Of a stretch of 33,268 nucleotides of DNA, positions 17,199-26,221 are shown piece by piece; within the stretch, counting starts at the first letter, position 1, and each line of letters starts with the position of its first letter. A program made the translations under genes and the position numbers. The stretch comes from Spirochaetia bacterium (GTDB taxonomy: Bacteria; Spirochaetota; Spirochaetia; Treponematales; Breznakiellaceae), in contig BOBG01000013.1 of assembly GCA_026002265.1 (NCBI GenBank), positions 1-33,268 on the forward strand, in the 5' to 3' direction. The notes beneath the pieces were generated by a model. That model saw only the letters and a program-made list of their open reading frames with translations. It searched no databases and was not told the origin of the DNA.

Positions 17199-17732
17199 CT
17201 AGAGCTGGGGATCTGACCCATACCTCCCACCCTGTTCAACTACCTCCAGAATATACTCATTCACCAGCGTGATAATCCCGGTAATTCCATGGGCCCGGTG
17301 ATAGGCACCGCTGTACTCCCAGTCTTCCGGTTTTTCCACCAACCCAGCGATAACTGGATTCTGATCGATGTAATTGTACACATTCCAGAAATCCCTTTTA
17401 CTGGTAATGACCCGCGAATAGAATCGATCACCCCAGAAATGTCCGGTTTTATGATGCGCTTTATTCCACCGGATAGCGAAAACAAATTTTATCCATTTCA
17501 TTATTTCTGAAAGACTTTGCCCTTCAAATGGCGTGATTAAAAAATGAAAATGATTTGCCATGATGCAGAAATTCCATAATTCAAATTTGTATTTTTCCTT
17601 TGCCTCCGCAATAACTGCTAAAAACAATTCCTTGTCTTTATCCGGTGCCAACTCAAAAGCCCGGCGATTGACTTCCGAAGTAACATGGTAAGTCTGTCCT
17701 TTTTTGGTATTTCCCCGTGGTTTATGTGCCAT
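17199..17732 (-). CDS. REP-associated tyrosine transposase (RAYT, Y1/HUH family), copy 1
   Basis: The 177-residue single-strand nuclease-type transposase has the HUH pair in NHFHFLITP (His61, His63) and the presumed catalytic Tyr121 in YNYIDQNPV. The characteristic GHFWGDRFYSR segment precedes it. RAYTs act on palindromic intergenic repeats rather than on a full insertion sequence. The C-terminal GSDPQL codons read through GGGTCAGATCCCC, the right terminal repeat. About 60% identical by eye to the copy at 24712, in the opposite orientation. Its 5' flank shares a conserved ~100-nt structured segment with copy 2. Confidence 0.9.
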   Translation of the reverse strand: MAHKPRGNTKKGQTYHVTSEVNRRAFELAPDKDKELFLAVIAEAKEKYKFELWNFCIMANHFHFLITPFEGQSLSEIMKWIKFVFAIRWNKAHHKTGHFWGDRFYSRVITSKRDFWNVYNYIDQNPVIAGLVEKPEDWEYSGAYHRAHGITGIITLVNEYILEVVEQGGRYGSDPQL

Positions 17733-18092
17733 AATTCCCCCTCGATTGCTCTATAGCGATCAAATATGATCAAATAGATCATGGGGTGAAGTCGTAATTT
17801 TGATTCATTTAACCAATTATTTTGGGGACAATCCTTTTTTACCAATTTTTCTCTGCTATAGCTGTTACAGTTGAAAATAAACTTTGTTCATGGAAAGCAG
17901 TTCATGGACTGTCCCCATGATCAAGTGTTTCAGCTATATGCTTCCCTTCTAGGGGACAGTCCTTTTCCCCTTGACACAAGATTAGGTATAAAATATCCTA
18001 AATCATAAACGATAGAGTAAAGCAAATACAAAAAGTTAAGCATGGAAAGCTATCAAGTGTATCAATTTCAGAACATTAGGAAGTAGGTTTGC
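17733..18092. repeat. RAYT 5' flank and inverted pair of GGGGACAGTCC repeats
   Basis: This 360-nt gap has no gene. 17733-17833 is the 5' flank of RAYT copy 1; in the RAYT direction it contains the stem TGATC-TATTT-GATCA and starts with the end repeat (GGGGACAATCC at 17824-17834). Next come GGACTGTCCCC (17906-17916) and its exact reverse complement GGGGACAGTCC (17952-17962), 35 nt apart, an arrangement like paired REPs. The chemoreceptor promoter follows immediately. Confidence 0.75.
17971..17999 (+). promoter_or_regulatory. Sigma-70-type promoter of the chemoreceptor gene
   Basis: TTGACA (17971-17976), 17 nt, TATCCT (17994-17999). The -10 region is embedded in a near-palindrome (TTAGGTAT...ATATCCTAA) that could be an operator. 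A leader of roughly 85 nt precedes the gene, with AGGAAGTAGG as ribosome binding site. Confidence 0.7.
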
Positions 18093-20402
18093 ATGAAGAT
18101 TAAATATAAGTTGACCCTTGTTACTGTGGCCCTTGTAGTTGTAGCAATTAGTACGCTCTCTATCGTTCTGCTTGGACGGGCTCTCAATATGCAATCTGCT
18201 TCAAACCTTCGTTATATGGAATCGAGTGTAGAACTCGCCTCTATAGATGAAATTTCCTGGTACCAAACTTATACGGACACAGCATATACAGTCGCACACA
18301 CTTTAAGTTATTATGAAGATATTGCGCCGGAACGCCGCCGGCAGTTGGTTTTGGATACGCTCGGTCCGGTTATCAACATGACCAGTAATTTGTTGGAAGT
18401 GTATGCGGTTTTTAAACCCGGTATCTTTGATTATGATGCTCTCGATACATCAGAAACCCCGGCTTTTGAGATGGCTGTAGTTCAGGCTACGGACGGCGAT
18501 GAAACAGAACCCCCGGAAGAGGAGGTTGGTGAAGGCGAGGAGGAGGAAGTACCTCCGGAACCGGTTGCTGCGCCAACAGTCGCTGTTCGAGAAATACTGC
18601 CGGGATTTGATGAGAGCGGTAACTTTGCTCCTTGTTTTAGCCGGTGGGGAACCCAAGGGTCTGGTGTGATTTTTAAAACGTACCCCACCGCAACCCAGCT
18701 TCTCCAAAAACTGACGCCGGACCAGTGGCTTACTGATCCTATTTCTATTAATTTTAAAGGTGAACAAACATTTTCTATTGAATTTTATGTTCCCATTATC
18801 GGTGATAGAGACAAAACTCCTATCGGTATGATAGGAATGAGTATCAAGATGACCTACTCTCAGGAGCTATTAGAAAGAACCAAACTTTACGATGTGGGTA
18901 CTGCCGGCATTTTCGCCACTAACGGGACGCTCGTTGCCCACTCTGATAAAAGCCTCATCGGTAAGAACTTGAGAGTTCTGAGTGACCGGTATTCTGCAGA
19001 AGGAGTACGGCTTTTTCAGGATGCTATCAGGAATGAGACTACCACGGCACTAGAACATAATGGAACAATTTTTGCGATTGCTGGTTTCCATTTCGGCAGC
19101 GTCAAAACCGGCTGGGGACTGGTCGTCGATGTTCCCCGAAGCACCGTTATGGCAGAACTTGATACTATGTTGATATTTGTCGTTATTATTGCAATTATTT
19201 TTATTATTGTTGTCAGCGGCAGCATCTTCTTAATAGTGAACAAGATCACTAAACCCATCGGCGTAATTACCGGGACTCTCAAAGATATAGGCACAGGAGA
19301 CTTGACAAAAGTAATTACTGTCAAGTCCAAAGATGAAATCGGCGAGATGGCCGAGGATTTTAACCAAATGGTTGAAAAAATCAAAAACTTGATATATGCT
19401 GTCAAGCAACAAGCCGCCATGCTCGGCAACATCGGCACTGAACTCGCTGCAAATATGAATGAAACCGCGGCATCTATAAACGAAATCACCGCCAATATTC
19501 AAGGTATCGGGAAACAGGTGGTCAATCAGTCCACAAGTGTTTCCCAGACCAACACAACAATGTCGCAAATGACGGTTAATATTGATAAACTCAACGGATT
19601 AGTTGATACTCAAACTGCAAATGTAGCGACTTCATCCTCTTCCATAGAGGAGATGATCGCCAATATTGAATCTGTGGTTCATACGCTCGTGCAAAATACC
19701 AAAAATATAAAGGAATTGGCCGAAGCTTCCGGTATCGGCCGGGAGGGCCTGCAAGAAGTTTCTACGGATATACAAGAAATTGCCCGGCAGTCTGAGGGAT
19801 TGTTGGAAATCAATGCGGTCATGGAAAATATTGCGAGTCAAACCAATTTGTTGTCAATGAATGCGGCAATTGAGGCAGCGCACGCGGGAGATGCCGGCAA
19901 AGGTTTCGCGGTTGTCGCAGACGAAATCCGGAAACTTGCGGAATCATCGAGCGAACAATCCCAAACTATCGGCACTGTCTTGAAAAAGATCAAAGAATCC
20001 ATCGATAAAATTAAAAATTCGACAGACAATGTCCTGAACAAATTTGAAATAATAGACACAGGTGTTCGTACCGTTTCAAATCAGGCAGAAAATATCCGGA
20101 ATTCCATGGAAGAACAAAGCACCGGATCCAAACAAGTGCTCGATTCCATAGCCCGGTTGAACGAAATTACTCAACAGGTTAAAGGTGAATCCAGCGAGAT
20201 ACTTGATGAAAGTCAGCAGGTAATCGGAGAGAGTAAAAATCTTGAGCTGATAACACAAGAAATATCGAATGGAATGAACGAAATGTCAACCGGTGTGCAT
20301 CAGGTCAATGTGGCAGTTGACCGGGTCAATACCTTGAGCCAAGACACAAAGTCAAACATTGACATGTTGGTCAAAGAAGTCGCAAAGTTTAGTGTAAAAT
20401 AA
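18093..20402 (+). CDS. Methyl-accepting chemotaxis protein with dCache-like sensor
   Basis: The 769-residue inner-membrane receptor has a first membrane segment at about 7-28, a ~320-residue periplasmic sensor, a second segment at about 352-377 ([17 protein letters not shown]), a HAMP domain and a cytoplasmic coiled-coil signalling domain whose tip reads [20 protein letters not shown] and [19 protein letters not shown], the CheA/CheW contact site. The [11 protein letters not shown] and [17 protein letters not shown] segments fit a dCache fold. Within the sensor there is an acidic, proline-rich insertion (~residues 134-165) of low complexity. Ligand unknown. argA follows after 17 nt with no separate promoter evident. 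Confidence 0.95.
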   Translation: MKIKYKLTLVTVALVVVAISTLSIVLLGRALNMQSASNLRYMESSVELASIDEISWYQTYTDTAYTVAHTLSYYEDIAPERRRQLVLDTLGPVINMTSNLLEVYAVFKPGIFDYDALDTSETPAFEMAVVQATDGDETEPPEEEVGEGEEEEVPPEPVAAPTVAVREILPGFDESGNFAPCFSRWGTQGSGVIFKTYPTATQLLQKLTPDQWLTDPISINFKGEQTFSIEFYVPIIGDRDKTPIGMIGMSIKMTYSQELLERTKLYDVGTAGIFATNGTLVAHSDKSLIGKNLRVLSDRYSAEGVRLFQDAIRNETTTALEHNGTIFAIAGFHFGSVKTGWGLVVDVPRSTVMAELDTMLIFVVIIAIIFIIVVSGSIFLIVNKITKPIGVITGTLKDIGTGDLTKVITVKSKDEIGEMAEDFNQMVEKIKNLIYAVKQQAAMLGNIGTELAANMNETAASINEITANIQGIGKQVVNQSTSVSQTNTTMSQMTVNIDKLNGLVDTQTANVATSSSSIEEMIANIESVVHTLVQNTKNIKELAEASGIGREGLQEVSTDIQEIARQSEGLLEINAVMENIASQTNLLSMNAAIEAAHAGDAGKGFAVVADEIRKLAESSSEQSQTIGTVLKKIKESIDKIKNSTDNVLNKFEIIDTGVRTVSNQAENIRNSMEEQSTGSKQVLDSIARLNEITQQVKGESSEILDESQQVIGESKNLELITQEISNGMNEMSTGVHQVNVAVDRVNTLSQDTKSNIDMLVKEVAKFSVK

Positions 20403-20419
20403 CGTTAGAGCCGGTGATT

Positions 20420-21703
20420 ATGACAACATCTGTCGATCTGATTCGGGAGGCTTTTCACTATCAAAGCCGGTACAACGGTGCCACGATGGTATTCAAGATC
20501 GAATTTCCCCTCGTCGATCATGCAGCTTTTTCCTACCTGATGCGGGACATTGCCCTCCTCGCCGGAACCGGGTTCCGGATTGTTCTCGTTCCGGGTGCGA
20601 AGGAGCGGATTGATGCGGTGCTGACTGAGTATGGGATTGTTTCGCGCTATCACGAGGGGAGCCGGATCACGCCTGCACCCACGCTTCCCTTTGTGGAGAT
20701 GGCAGCTTTCCATGTCGCCACCCAGTTTATGACCGAATTGCAGGCTCACGAAGTAGATGCAGTTGTCGGCAATTTCGTCCGGGCACGGGCAGTGGGAGTG
20801 ATCAACGGGATCGATTTTGAGCATACCGGTACGGTTGATCGGATTTTGAACGATTCTATCCGGCGCATTTTGAATCAAAATATGGTGGTCATTCTCCCAT
20901 GCATTGGATTGAGCCGTTCCGGGCGTCCTTACAATGTACCGAGTGACGAGATTGCAGTGGCAGCCGCGGCTGCTCTTAATGCGGAAAAATTGTTTCTGGT
21001 GTCTGCTGACGACCGGTTTGCCAGCCATGAGGGCCGGATTACCCGGCTCACACCGCACGCGGTCGAGGCAATACTGGACCTATCTCAGGCTGAAGATTAT
21101 ATGCAGCGGACAATGCGGATTGCATTAAAGGCATTGAAATTAGGGATTCCCCGGATCCATATTGTTGATGGCCGGGAAGATGGCGTCATTCTCCGGGAAT
21201 TGTTTTCCAGCAGAGGCGCGGGAACGATGATCTCGGCAGATGAATATGAATCGATCCGACCCCTCGAAGATGCTGACATTCCGGCGCTTCTTCGGCTCAT
21301 GGAACCCCTTGTACAGAAAGGCTATCTTGTCCGGCGGGACGCAGCGGCAATCCGGGAAAAAAGTGCAGATTATGCGGTTTTCGTGCTTGATGGTTCGGTG
21401 CATGCCTGCGGCGCGCTCCACAACTGGGGCGAAGGCTGGGGGGAAATTGCCGCGATAGCGACTGATCCTGCATATACAACGTTGGGATTGGGGCGGCGGA
21501 TCGTCAGTTATCTCATCGACCGTGCCGAAAAACAGAGGCTTTCGTCCGTATTTGTGCTGACAACCCGGACGCAGGATTGGTTTGAATCCCTTGGTTTCCG
21601 GGAAAGTTCTCTCGAACATCTTCCGGCCCGGCGGCGTGTCACATATAATTCCGCCCGGAATAGTAAAATTTTCGTACTCTCTCCGTTACCCTCAAAAGAA
21701 TAA
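20420..21703 (+). CDS. argA: Amino-acid N-acetyltransferase (N-acetylglutamate synthase, ArgA type)
   Basis: The 427-residue product catalyses the first step of arginine synthesis, glutamate + acetyl-CoA to N-acetylglutamate. Residues ~1-275 are an amino-acid-kinase fold (FRIVLVPGAKERIDAVL, SRSGRPYNVPSDEIAVAAAAAL) and the last ~140 a GNAT acetyltransferase (CGALHNWGEGWGEIAAIATDP, TTLGLGRRIVSYLIDRAE). A GTG six nt upstream in frame (20414) is an alternative start; neither has a strong ribosome binding site. The stop codon touches that of the convergent permease gene with no gap. No other arg gene is nearby. Confidence 0.85.
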   Translation: MTTSVDLIREAFHYQSRYNGATMVFKIEFPLVDHAAFSYLMRDIALLAGTGFRIVLVPGAKERIDAVLTEYGIVSRYHEGSRITPAPTLPFVEMAAFHVATQFMTELQAHEVDAVVGNFVRARAVGVINGIDFEHTGTVDRILNDSIRRILNQNMVVILPCIGLSRSGRPYNVPSDEIAVAAAAALNAEKLFLVSADDRFASHEGRITRLTPHAVEAILDLSQAEDYMQRTMRIALKALKLGIPRIHIVDGREDGVILRELFSSRGAGTMISADEYESIRPLEDADIPALLRLMEPLVQKGYLVRRDAAAIREKSADYAVFVLDGSVHACGALHNWGEGWGEIAAIATDPAYTTLGLGRRIVSYLIDRAEKQRLSSVFVLTTRTQDWFESLGFRESSLEHLPARRRVTYNSARNSKIFVLSPLPSKE

Positions 21704-23347
21704 TCACATGCTTAATTCCCTTTTTCCGGTTAATTTAAAGAAAATAAGAAGTGAAATGACTGTTAAACATGAAAGAATTGATGAAAGCGCGGCCGCAACA
21801 CCATAATTTCCCCGGAGTACTTCAGAATAAATGGCAATAGTCATTGTTCTGGTTCTCGTTGTGTACAAAAGAACTGAGGTACTTAATTCGGTTAAAATGG
21901 ATACCCAACTGAGAATCGCACCGGAAATAATTCCCGGAAGCATAGCCGGAACCGTGATCCGGATAAAGGTTTTAAACTTTGATGCACCAAGATTTATAGC
22001 TGCTTCTTCAGTAGAAACGCTAATTTGATGAAGAATTGCACTGCTTGACCGGATCGTATAAGGAAGGCGCCGGATCGCAAATGCTAAAATTAAAATAAAT
22101 GCAGTGCCGCTCAAAAAAAACGGTTTTTTATTAAAGGTAACAAGGAGCGCAATTCCAAGAATTGAACCGGGAACGATATACGGAAACATAGTAGAAATAT
22201 CAAGAATATTCGTGAGCGCAGTCGGCCGGCGTACTGTAACATACGCAATGAGCGATGCTATAACGATAATAATAATTAATGCGGCCAGTGCTAAAAAAAT
22301 GGTGTTAGTGATTGCATCGCCGATTTTTGAGAAAGCGGTAATGTAACTGTTGAAAGAAAATCCCTTGACAAAAATCCGGCCGTTTGTTTTAAGAAATGAA
22401 GTATAAATGACATAAGCCTGCGGCATAATCGCTAAAATAATATATATGTAGACAAATGCATGAGCTGCAATATTCCGGATTCCTTTTTCTTTTTTCGGCT
22501 GAATAGGCCGCAATGATGTCATTGTATAAGCTTTTTTTTCCGCAATAAATTTTTGCACGAGAAAAATTGTTGTTGCAAATATAACAACCATAATACTTAC
22601 CGCGGCCGCAAAACTATCATCTTCGCCCATTTCACTAATAAATTCATTAAAAATTAAAACTGGAATCGTCCGGTAGCCTTCTCCGATCAGCATCGGTGTA
22701 CCGAAATCAGCAAGCGCACGCATAAACACCAGAAGACTCCCGGCGAGAATAGTTGGGAGAATTAACGGTGCAGTTATTTTCATCATTTTCCGGATTCCGG
22801 TACATTGCATACTTTCCGCGGCTTCAATTAACGAACTATCAACAGTTTTCAGCGCACCGGAAACATACATATAAATCAACGGTGTCAGCTGCAATGTCAG
22901 CACCAATAAAATTCCGGTAAAACCATAAATATCCGGAGTCTGAATATGCAAAATATTTTTAAAAAAATTAGTTATAACTCCATTTCTCCCCAACAATAAA
23001 ATCCATGAATATGCGCCGATAAAAGGAGCGCTGGTGGAAGAAATCAATATGAGTATTTGAATCGTAGGTGCAAAGTGTATTTTAACCGTATTTAAAATAT
23101 ACGCAAGAGGAACCGCGATCAGAACCGTTAGAATAGTCACACAAAACGTAACTTTAAGGCTATTTACAATAGTACCATAATAATATTTTGAGGAAAAAAA
23201 TTTCTGAAAAGCATCAAGCGTAAAATTCCCGCCCGGGCCGATAACACTTTTTGCTAAAAGCGTTAAAAGCGGATATAACAGGAAAAAAATATATATTAAA
23301 AAAACCCCAATAGTGACAATACTCCATGCATCTTTCCGGCGGGTCAT
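21704..23347 (-). CDS. fbpB: Iron(III) ABC transporter permease (AfuB/FbpB type, duplicated permease domain)
   Basis: The 547-residue inner-membrane protein has about twelve membrane segments and two BPD-transport domains. Each carries an EAA-type loop that docks on the ATPase: AAESMQCTGIRKMMKITAPL and AAINLGASKFKTFIRITVP. This duplicated layout is characteristic of ferric-iron permeases; thiamine or sulfate-like substrates are possible alternatives. The start overlaps the ATPase gene by 4 nt. The gene is AT-rich compared with neighbours. Substrate assignment is from family architecture only, as no binding protein is encoded next to it. Confidence 0.85.
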   Translation of the reverse strand: MTRRKDAWSIVTIGVFLIYIFFLLYPLLTLLAKSVIGPGGNFTLDAFQKFFSSKYYYGTIVNSLKVTFCVTILTVLIAVPLAYILNTVKIHFAPTIQILILISSTSAPFIGAYSWILLLGRNGVITNFFKNILHIQTPDIYGFTGILLVLTLQLTPLIYMYVSGALKTVDSSLIEAAESMQCTGIRKMMKITAPLILPTILAGSLLVFMRALADFGTPMLIGEGYRTIPVLIFNEFISEMGEDDSFAAAVSIMVVIFATTIFLVQKFIAEKKAYTMTSLRPIQPKKEKGIRNIAAHAFVYIYIILAIMPQAYVIYTSFLKTNGRIFVKGFSFNSYITAFSKIGDAITNTIFLALAALIIIIVIASLIAYVTVRRPTALTNILDISTMFPYIVPGSILGIALLVTFNKKPFFLSGTAFILILAFAIRRLPYTIRSSSAILHQISVSTEEAAINLGASKFKTFIRITVPAMLPGIISGAILSWVSILTELSTSVLLYTTRTRTMTIAIYSEVLRGNYGVAAALSSILSCLTVISLLIFFKLTGKRELSM

Positions 23348-24426
23348 ATCATTCCTCCGGTTTTTGTGCTGAGATTATGTTCGCCATTTTTATCGAAAAT
23401 ATTGATCCGTTTAGTGTGTATTTTCAACAATACTTTTTCACCGGATTTATAAATATTATCAGAACCGGATTGGTCTACAAATTCAATTCGTGTTCCCTGT
23501 TCCAATGAAATAAAGTAATGGGTATTTAACCCCAAAAACACAGAATTTATTATAGTGCCGGCTAATCCCTGTTTGTCATCGCTAATATAAAATTCCTCCG
23601 GCCGGATCGAAACTTTTACCGGAATTTCTCCTTTATTTATTTCTATTTCGGTTTTTTCCGTATACGATCCAATACTAAGTTTCCCTTGCGACAAGGTGCC
23701 ATCCAAAATATTTGTGTGCCCGATAAATGTTGCTACAAAAAGGTTTGCAGGCCGCCGGTAAATTTCCCGCGGATTTCCAATATGCTGAATAATTCCCTTA
23801 TCCATAATCGCAATCCGGTCGGAAACTGCCATTGCTTCTTCTTGATCATGTGTTACATAAATGGTTGTAATGTGAATATTATTTTGTATTTCCTTAATAG
23901 CATTACGCATATCGATACGCAATTTTGCATCAAGATTAGAAAGTGGTTCATCCATTAAAAGAACATCCGGCTCGATAACAATAGCCCGGGCAAGCGCAAC
24001 CCGCTGTTGTTGTCCGCCGGATAAATGCTCCGGCATCCGATTTTTATATTCCTGTATTTGCACCGTAGAAAGGATTTTTTCAACCTTTTTTTCAATTTCC
24101 TCTTTGGGAATATGCCGGTTCGTGAGTCCAAACGCAATATTGTGCTGGACATTCATATGAGGAAAAATAGCATAATTCTGAAATACCATGCCGATATTCC
24201 GTTTTCCAGGCGGTAAATCATTAATCCGCTTCCCATTAAACCGGATATCACCACCTTCAATGGAATTAAATCCAGCCACCATACGTAAAAGCGTTGTTTT
24301 GCCGCAGCCAGACGGGCCCAAAAGGGTAAAAAATTCCCCCTCTTTTACCTCAAGGGAAAGACCCGGAATGACCGTAGTTTCTCCATATTTTTTTAACACA
24401 TCTTGAAATTGTATCGTAACACTCAT
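23344..24426 (-). CDS. fbpC: Iron(III)-type ABC transporter ATP-binding protein
   Basis: The 360-residue ATPase powers the permease at 21704. Walker A is [10 protein letters not shown], the Q loop [12 protein letters not shown], the signature [14 protein letters not shown], Walker [13 protein letters not shown] and the H loop YVTHDQEEA. The last ~120 residues form a TOBE-like regulatory domain. I chose ATG 24426 (MSVTIQF), which has GGTGG 8 nt upstream, over GTG 24438. The periplasmic binding-protein gene that usually precedes it is missing; a RAYT flank occupies that position. Confidence 0.92.
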   Translation of the reverse strand: MSVTIQFQDVLKKYGETTVIPGLSLEVKEGEFFTLLGPSGCGKTTLLRMVAGFNSIEGGDIRFNGKRINDLPPGKRNIGMVFQNYAIFPHMNVQHNIAFGLTNRHIPKEEIEKKVEKILSTVQIQEYKNRMPEHLSGGQQQRVALARAIVIEPDVLLMDEPLSNLDAKLRIDMRNAIKEIQNNIHITTIYVTHDQEEAMAVSDRIAIMDKGIIQHIGNPREIYRRPANLFVATFIGHTNILDGTLSQGKLSIGSYTEKTEIEINKGEIPVKVSIRPEEFYISDDKQGLAGTIINSVFLGLNTHYFISLEQGTRIEFVDQSGSDNIYKSGEKVLLKIHTKRINIFDKNGEHNLSTKTGGMI

Positions 24427-24446
24427 TGTTTCATCCACCGTTAATC

Positions 24447-24476
24447 ATAATAATCGCTGGTTTCGAGAGTTGTCAA
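24447..24476 (-). promoter_or_regulatory. Promoter of the iron transporter operon
   Basis: On the minus strand, TTGACA (24471-24476), 18 nt, TATTAT (24447-24452). Transcription would begin around 24440, giving a short leader that contains the GGTGG ribosome binding site. No obvious Fur box was seen. Confidence 0.6.
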
Positions 24477-24602
24477 TGATTTAATCAAATATTTTTTGAT
24501 GCGAATGTTATGGCAAGATTTATCCACACTCGAAAAATTCTATGGCTACAGTCTATATCAAGATCAATTCAAAGTAAGTATATATGTTGAAACAAGATAC
24601 CT

Positions 24603-25248
24603 GAGGTCTGTCCCCAAAATTTTAAAAAATTCCGGCAAACTGAATCAAAACTGTAACTTCATCTCATGATCTTATTGATCGCCACAAACCGGCGGTTAAA
24701 GGGAGGAATCTATGGCGCGTCCAGAGCGTGGAGATACTAGCAAGGGAAAAACTTACCATGTGGCCTCGGAGATCAACCGGAAGGCTTTTGATCTACAGGA
24801 TGATGAGGACAAGGAAATGTTCCTGAAAGTTATTGGAGAGGCAAAAACTAAGAAAAACTATAAGTTTGAACTTCACAATTTTTGCATCATGGACAATCAT
24901 TTTCACTTTTTGATCACACCGGAATTGGGACAAAGTCTTTCTGTAATAATGAAATGGATCAAAATGGTGCTTGCAATTCGGTGGAATCATAAGTATGGAA
25001 AAACAGGACACTTGTGGGGAGATCGGTTTTTTTCGCGAGAAATTGTAGATGATGAGGATTTCCTCACGGTGTACAACTATATTGATCAGAATCCGGTAAA
25101 AGCTGGTATCGTGGAGCGTCCGGAGGAGTGGCAGTGGGGTGGATTGCACCATCACCAAGCTGGGATTGTCCGGATAGTAAAGCCCGCACCGGAGTGGGTA
25201 CTGGAGCGTCTGCCGTGGCACCGGCTACTGGGGACAGACCCCCGTCCC
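24603..25248 (+). mobile_element. RAYT unit with inverted terminal repeats, copy 2
   Basis: GAGGTCTGTCCCC (24603-24615) and GGGGACAGACCCC (from 25230) are inverted ends that bracket a conserved 5' flank and the RAYT gene. The flank (24612-24711) aligns with that of copy 1: TGTCCCCAAAAT, then TGAATCAAAA, ACTTCA, and the stem TGATC-TTATT-GATCG. The rest of the gap 24439-24602 has only the iron-transporter promoter. Confidence 0.75.
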
Positions 25249-25251
25249 TAA
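24712..25251 (+). CDS. REP-associated tyrosine transposase (RAYT, Y1/HUH family), copy 2
   Basis: The 179-residue protein carries the HUH motif in NHFHFLITP (His63, His65), GHLWGDRFFSR, and the presumed catalytic Tyr123 in YNYIDQNPVKAG. AGGGAGGAATCT is a strong ribosome binding site. The last codons (GTDPRP) are the right terminal repeat GGGGACAGACCCC itself. The intact frame and conserved motifs suggest it is functional. Seven copies of the matching GGGGACAGACCTC-type repeat lie elsewhere between genes in the window or at its own left end. Confidence 0.92.
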   Translation: MARPERGDTSKGKTYHVASEINRKAFDLQDDEDKEMFLKVIGEAKTKKNYKFELHNFCIMDNHFHFLITPELGQSLSVIMKWIKMVLAIRWNHKYGKTGHLWGDRFFSREIVDDEDFLTVYNYIDQNPVKAGIVERPEEWQWGGLHHHQAGIVRIVKPAPEWVLERLPWHRLLGTDPRP

Positions 25252-25377
25252 TCTCCTACCATATTCCGGCATTTACTAGTCGAATCAACCAATATTCCGG
25301 CGAAATTGCTCTAAAAATTAAACCGGATAGACTCTATAGCCATTTTTCCGAAAAATATCGTGAAAAGTATAGGAAAG
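25252..25377. other. Convergent gap, no gene seen
   Basis: 126 nt between the RAYT end and the tcdA stop. AT-rich, with no recognisable terminator. Confidence 0.4.
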
Positions 25378-26148
25378 CTATATTGTTTTTGACATTAAAT
25401 CCCGGAGTATAAGGCTCGCTAAGATCATACCAGCCGAGGCAGTTACCGGAACAGCACTTCCGTTGATAACTTTTTTTGTGGCACACCAGTCAACGCCGGT
25501 TTTGTTAGCCGGACAGAGGCAATGTCCGGAACCGCACGCAACATCAATTTCCTCGTGCCGGGGCAATTTTTCATTACTATACACTGTAGTAAAATGCCCG
25601 GTGAAGCCGCGTTTTTTGAGTCCGGAACGAACAAGGCGAGCGAGCGAGCACCCGGATGTCTCCCAGATGTCCACAGTCTTGATACAGGTCGGATCAAGTT
25701 TTTGAGCCATACCCATGCAGGAGTAAAATGTTGTACCAATTGAAGTTGCTTTTTCGATCAAGTCGAGTTTGGACGATACACTGTCGATAGCATCGATCAC
25801 ATAATCAAATTCGCCAAGGTTGAATCGATCCGCAGTTTCATGGGAAAAAACCGATTCGGCTGCATCGATTCGGCACGCCGGGTTAATTTCCGCGAGCCGG
25901 TCCTTTAATGCTGCAACTTTCGGCTGTCCAATCGTTGCACTCGTTGCTTGTACCTGCCGGTTAATGTTAGTTACACACACAGAATCTGAATCGACAATAG
26001 TCAGGGCGCGAATGCCGGAACGGACCAATGCTTCAGCGCACCAGCTTCCCACGCCCCCGACCCCAAAAATGATCACGGATTGTTGAGTCAAAACGTTAAA
26101 TGTGTCGGGACCGGTGATAAGGGCTAATCTTTGAAACCGGGGATCCAT
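25378..26148 (-). CDS. tcdA: tRNA threonylcarbamoyladenosine dehydratase (TcdA/CsdL, ThiF/MoeB family)
   Basis: The 256-residue E1-like enzyme uses ATP to cyclise t6A at position 37 of ANN-decoding tRNAs. It shows the nucleotide-binding loop FGVGGVGSWCAEALVRSG, the segment DSDSVCVTNINRQ (Asp and Arg that bind ATP), YVIDAIDSVSSK, and a GSGHCLCP segment with clustered cysteines. Length fits. The start at 26148 is followed by DPRFQRLALITG, the family's usual N-terminus. No Shine-Dalgarno is present; a -10 box ends 5 nt before the ATG. Divergent from the lipoprotein gene with only 73 nt between start codons. Confidence 0.9.
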   Translation of the reverse strand: MDPRFQRLALITGPDTFNVLTQQSVIIFGVGGVGSWCAEALVRSGIRALTIVDSDSVCVTNINRQVQATSATIGQPKVAALKDRLAEINPACRIDAAESVFSHETADRFNLGEFDYVIDAIDSVSSKLDLIEKATSIGTTFYSCMGMAQKLDPTCIKTVDIWETSGCSLARLVRSGLKKRGFTGHFTTVYSNEKLPRHEEIDVACGSGHCLCPANKTGVDWCATKKVINGSAVPVTASAGMILASLILRDLMSKTI

Positions 26149-26153
26149 ACCTT

Positions 26154-26182
26154 ATAATGAAAGAGAAAAACAGAAAATGCAA
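26154..26182 (-). promoter_or_regulatory. Promoter of tcdA, leaderless geometry
   Basis: On the minus strand, TTGCAT (26177-26182), 17 nt, CATTAT (26154-26159), then five nt (AAGGT) and ATG. Its -35 lies 4 nt from the -35 of the divergent lipoprotein promoter. Confidence 0.6.
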
Positions 26183-26186
26183 TACC

Positions 26187-26215
26187 TTGACTCCGGTTTT
26201 TTATTAGTGTACTAT
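26187..26215 (+). promoter_or_regulatory. Promoter of the 26222 lipoprotein gene, leaderless geometry
   Basis: TTGACT (26187-26192), 17 nt, TACTAT (26210-26215), six nt (GACAGT), ATG 26222. Back to back with the tcdA promoter. Confidence 0.65.
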
Positions 26216-26221
26216 GACAGT

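Noticed and set aside
20405..21058. 217-codon minus-strand frame
   Set aside because: It is a shadow of argA, which has clear kinase and acetyltransferase motifs.
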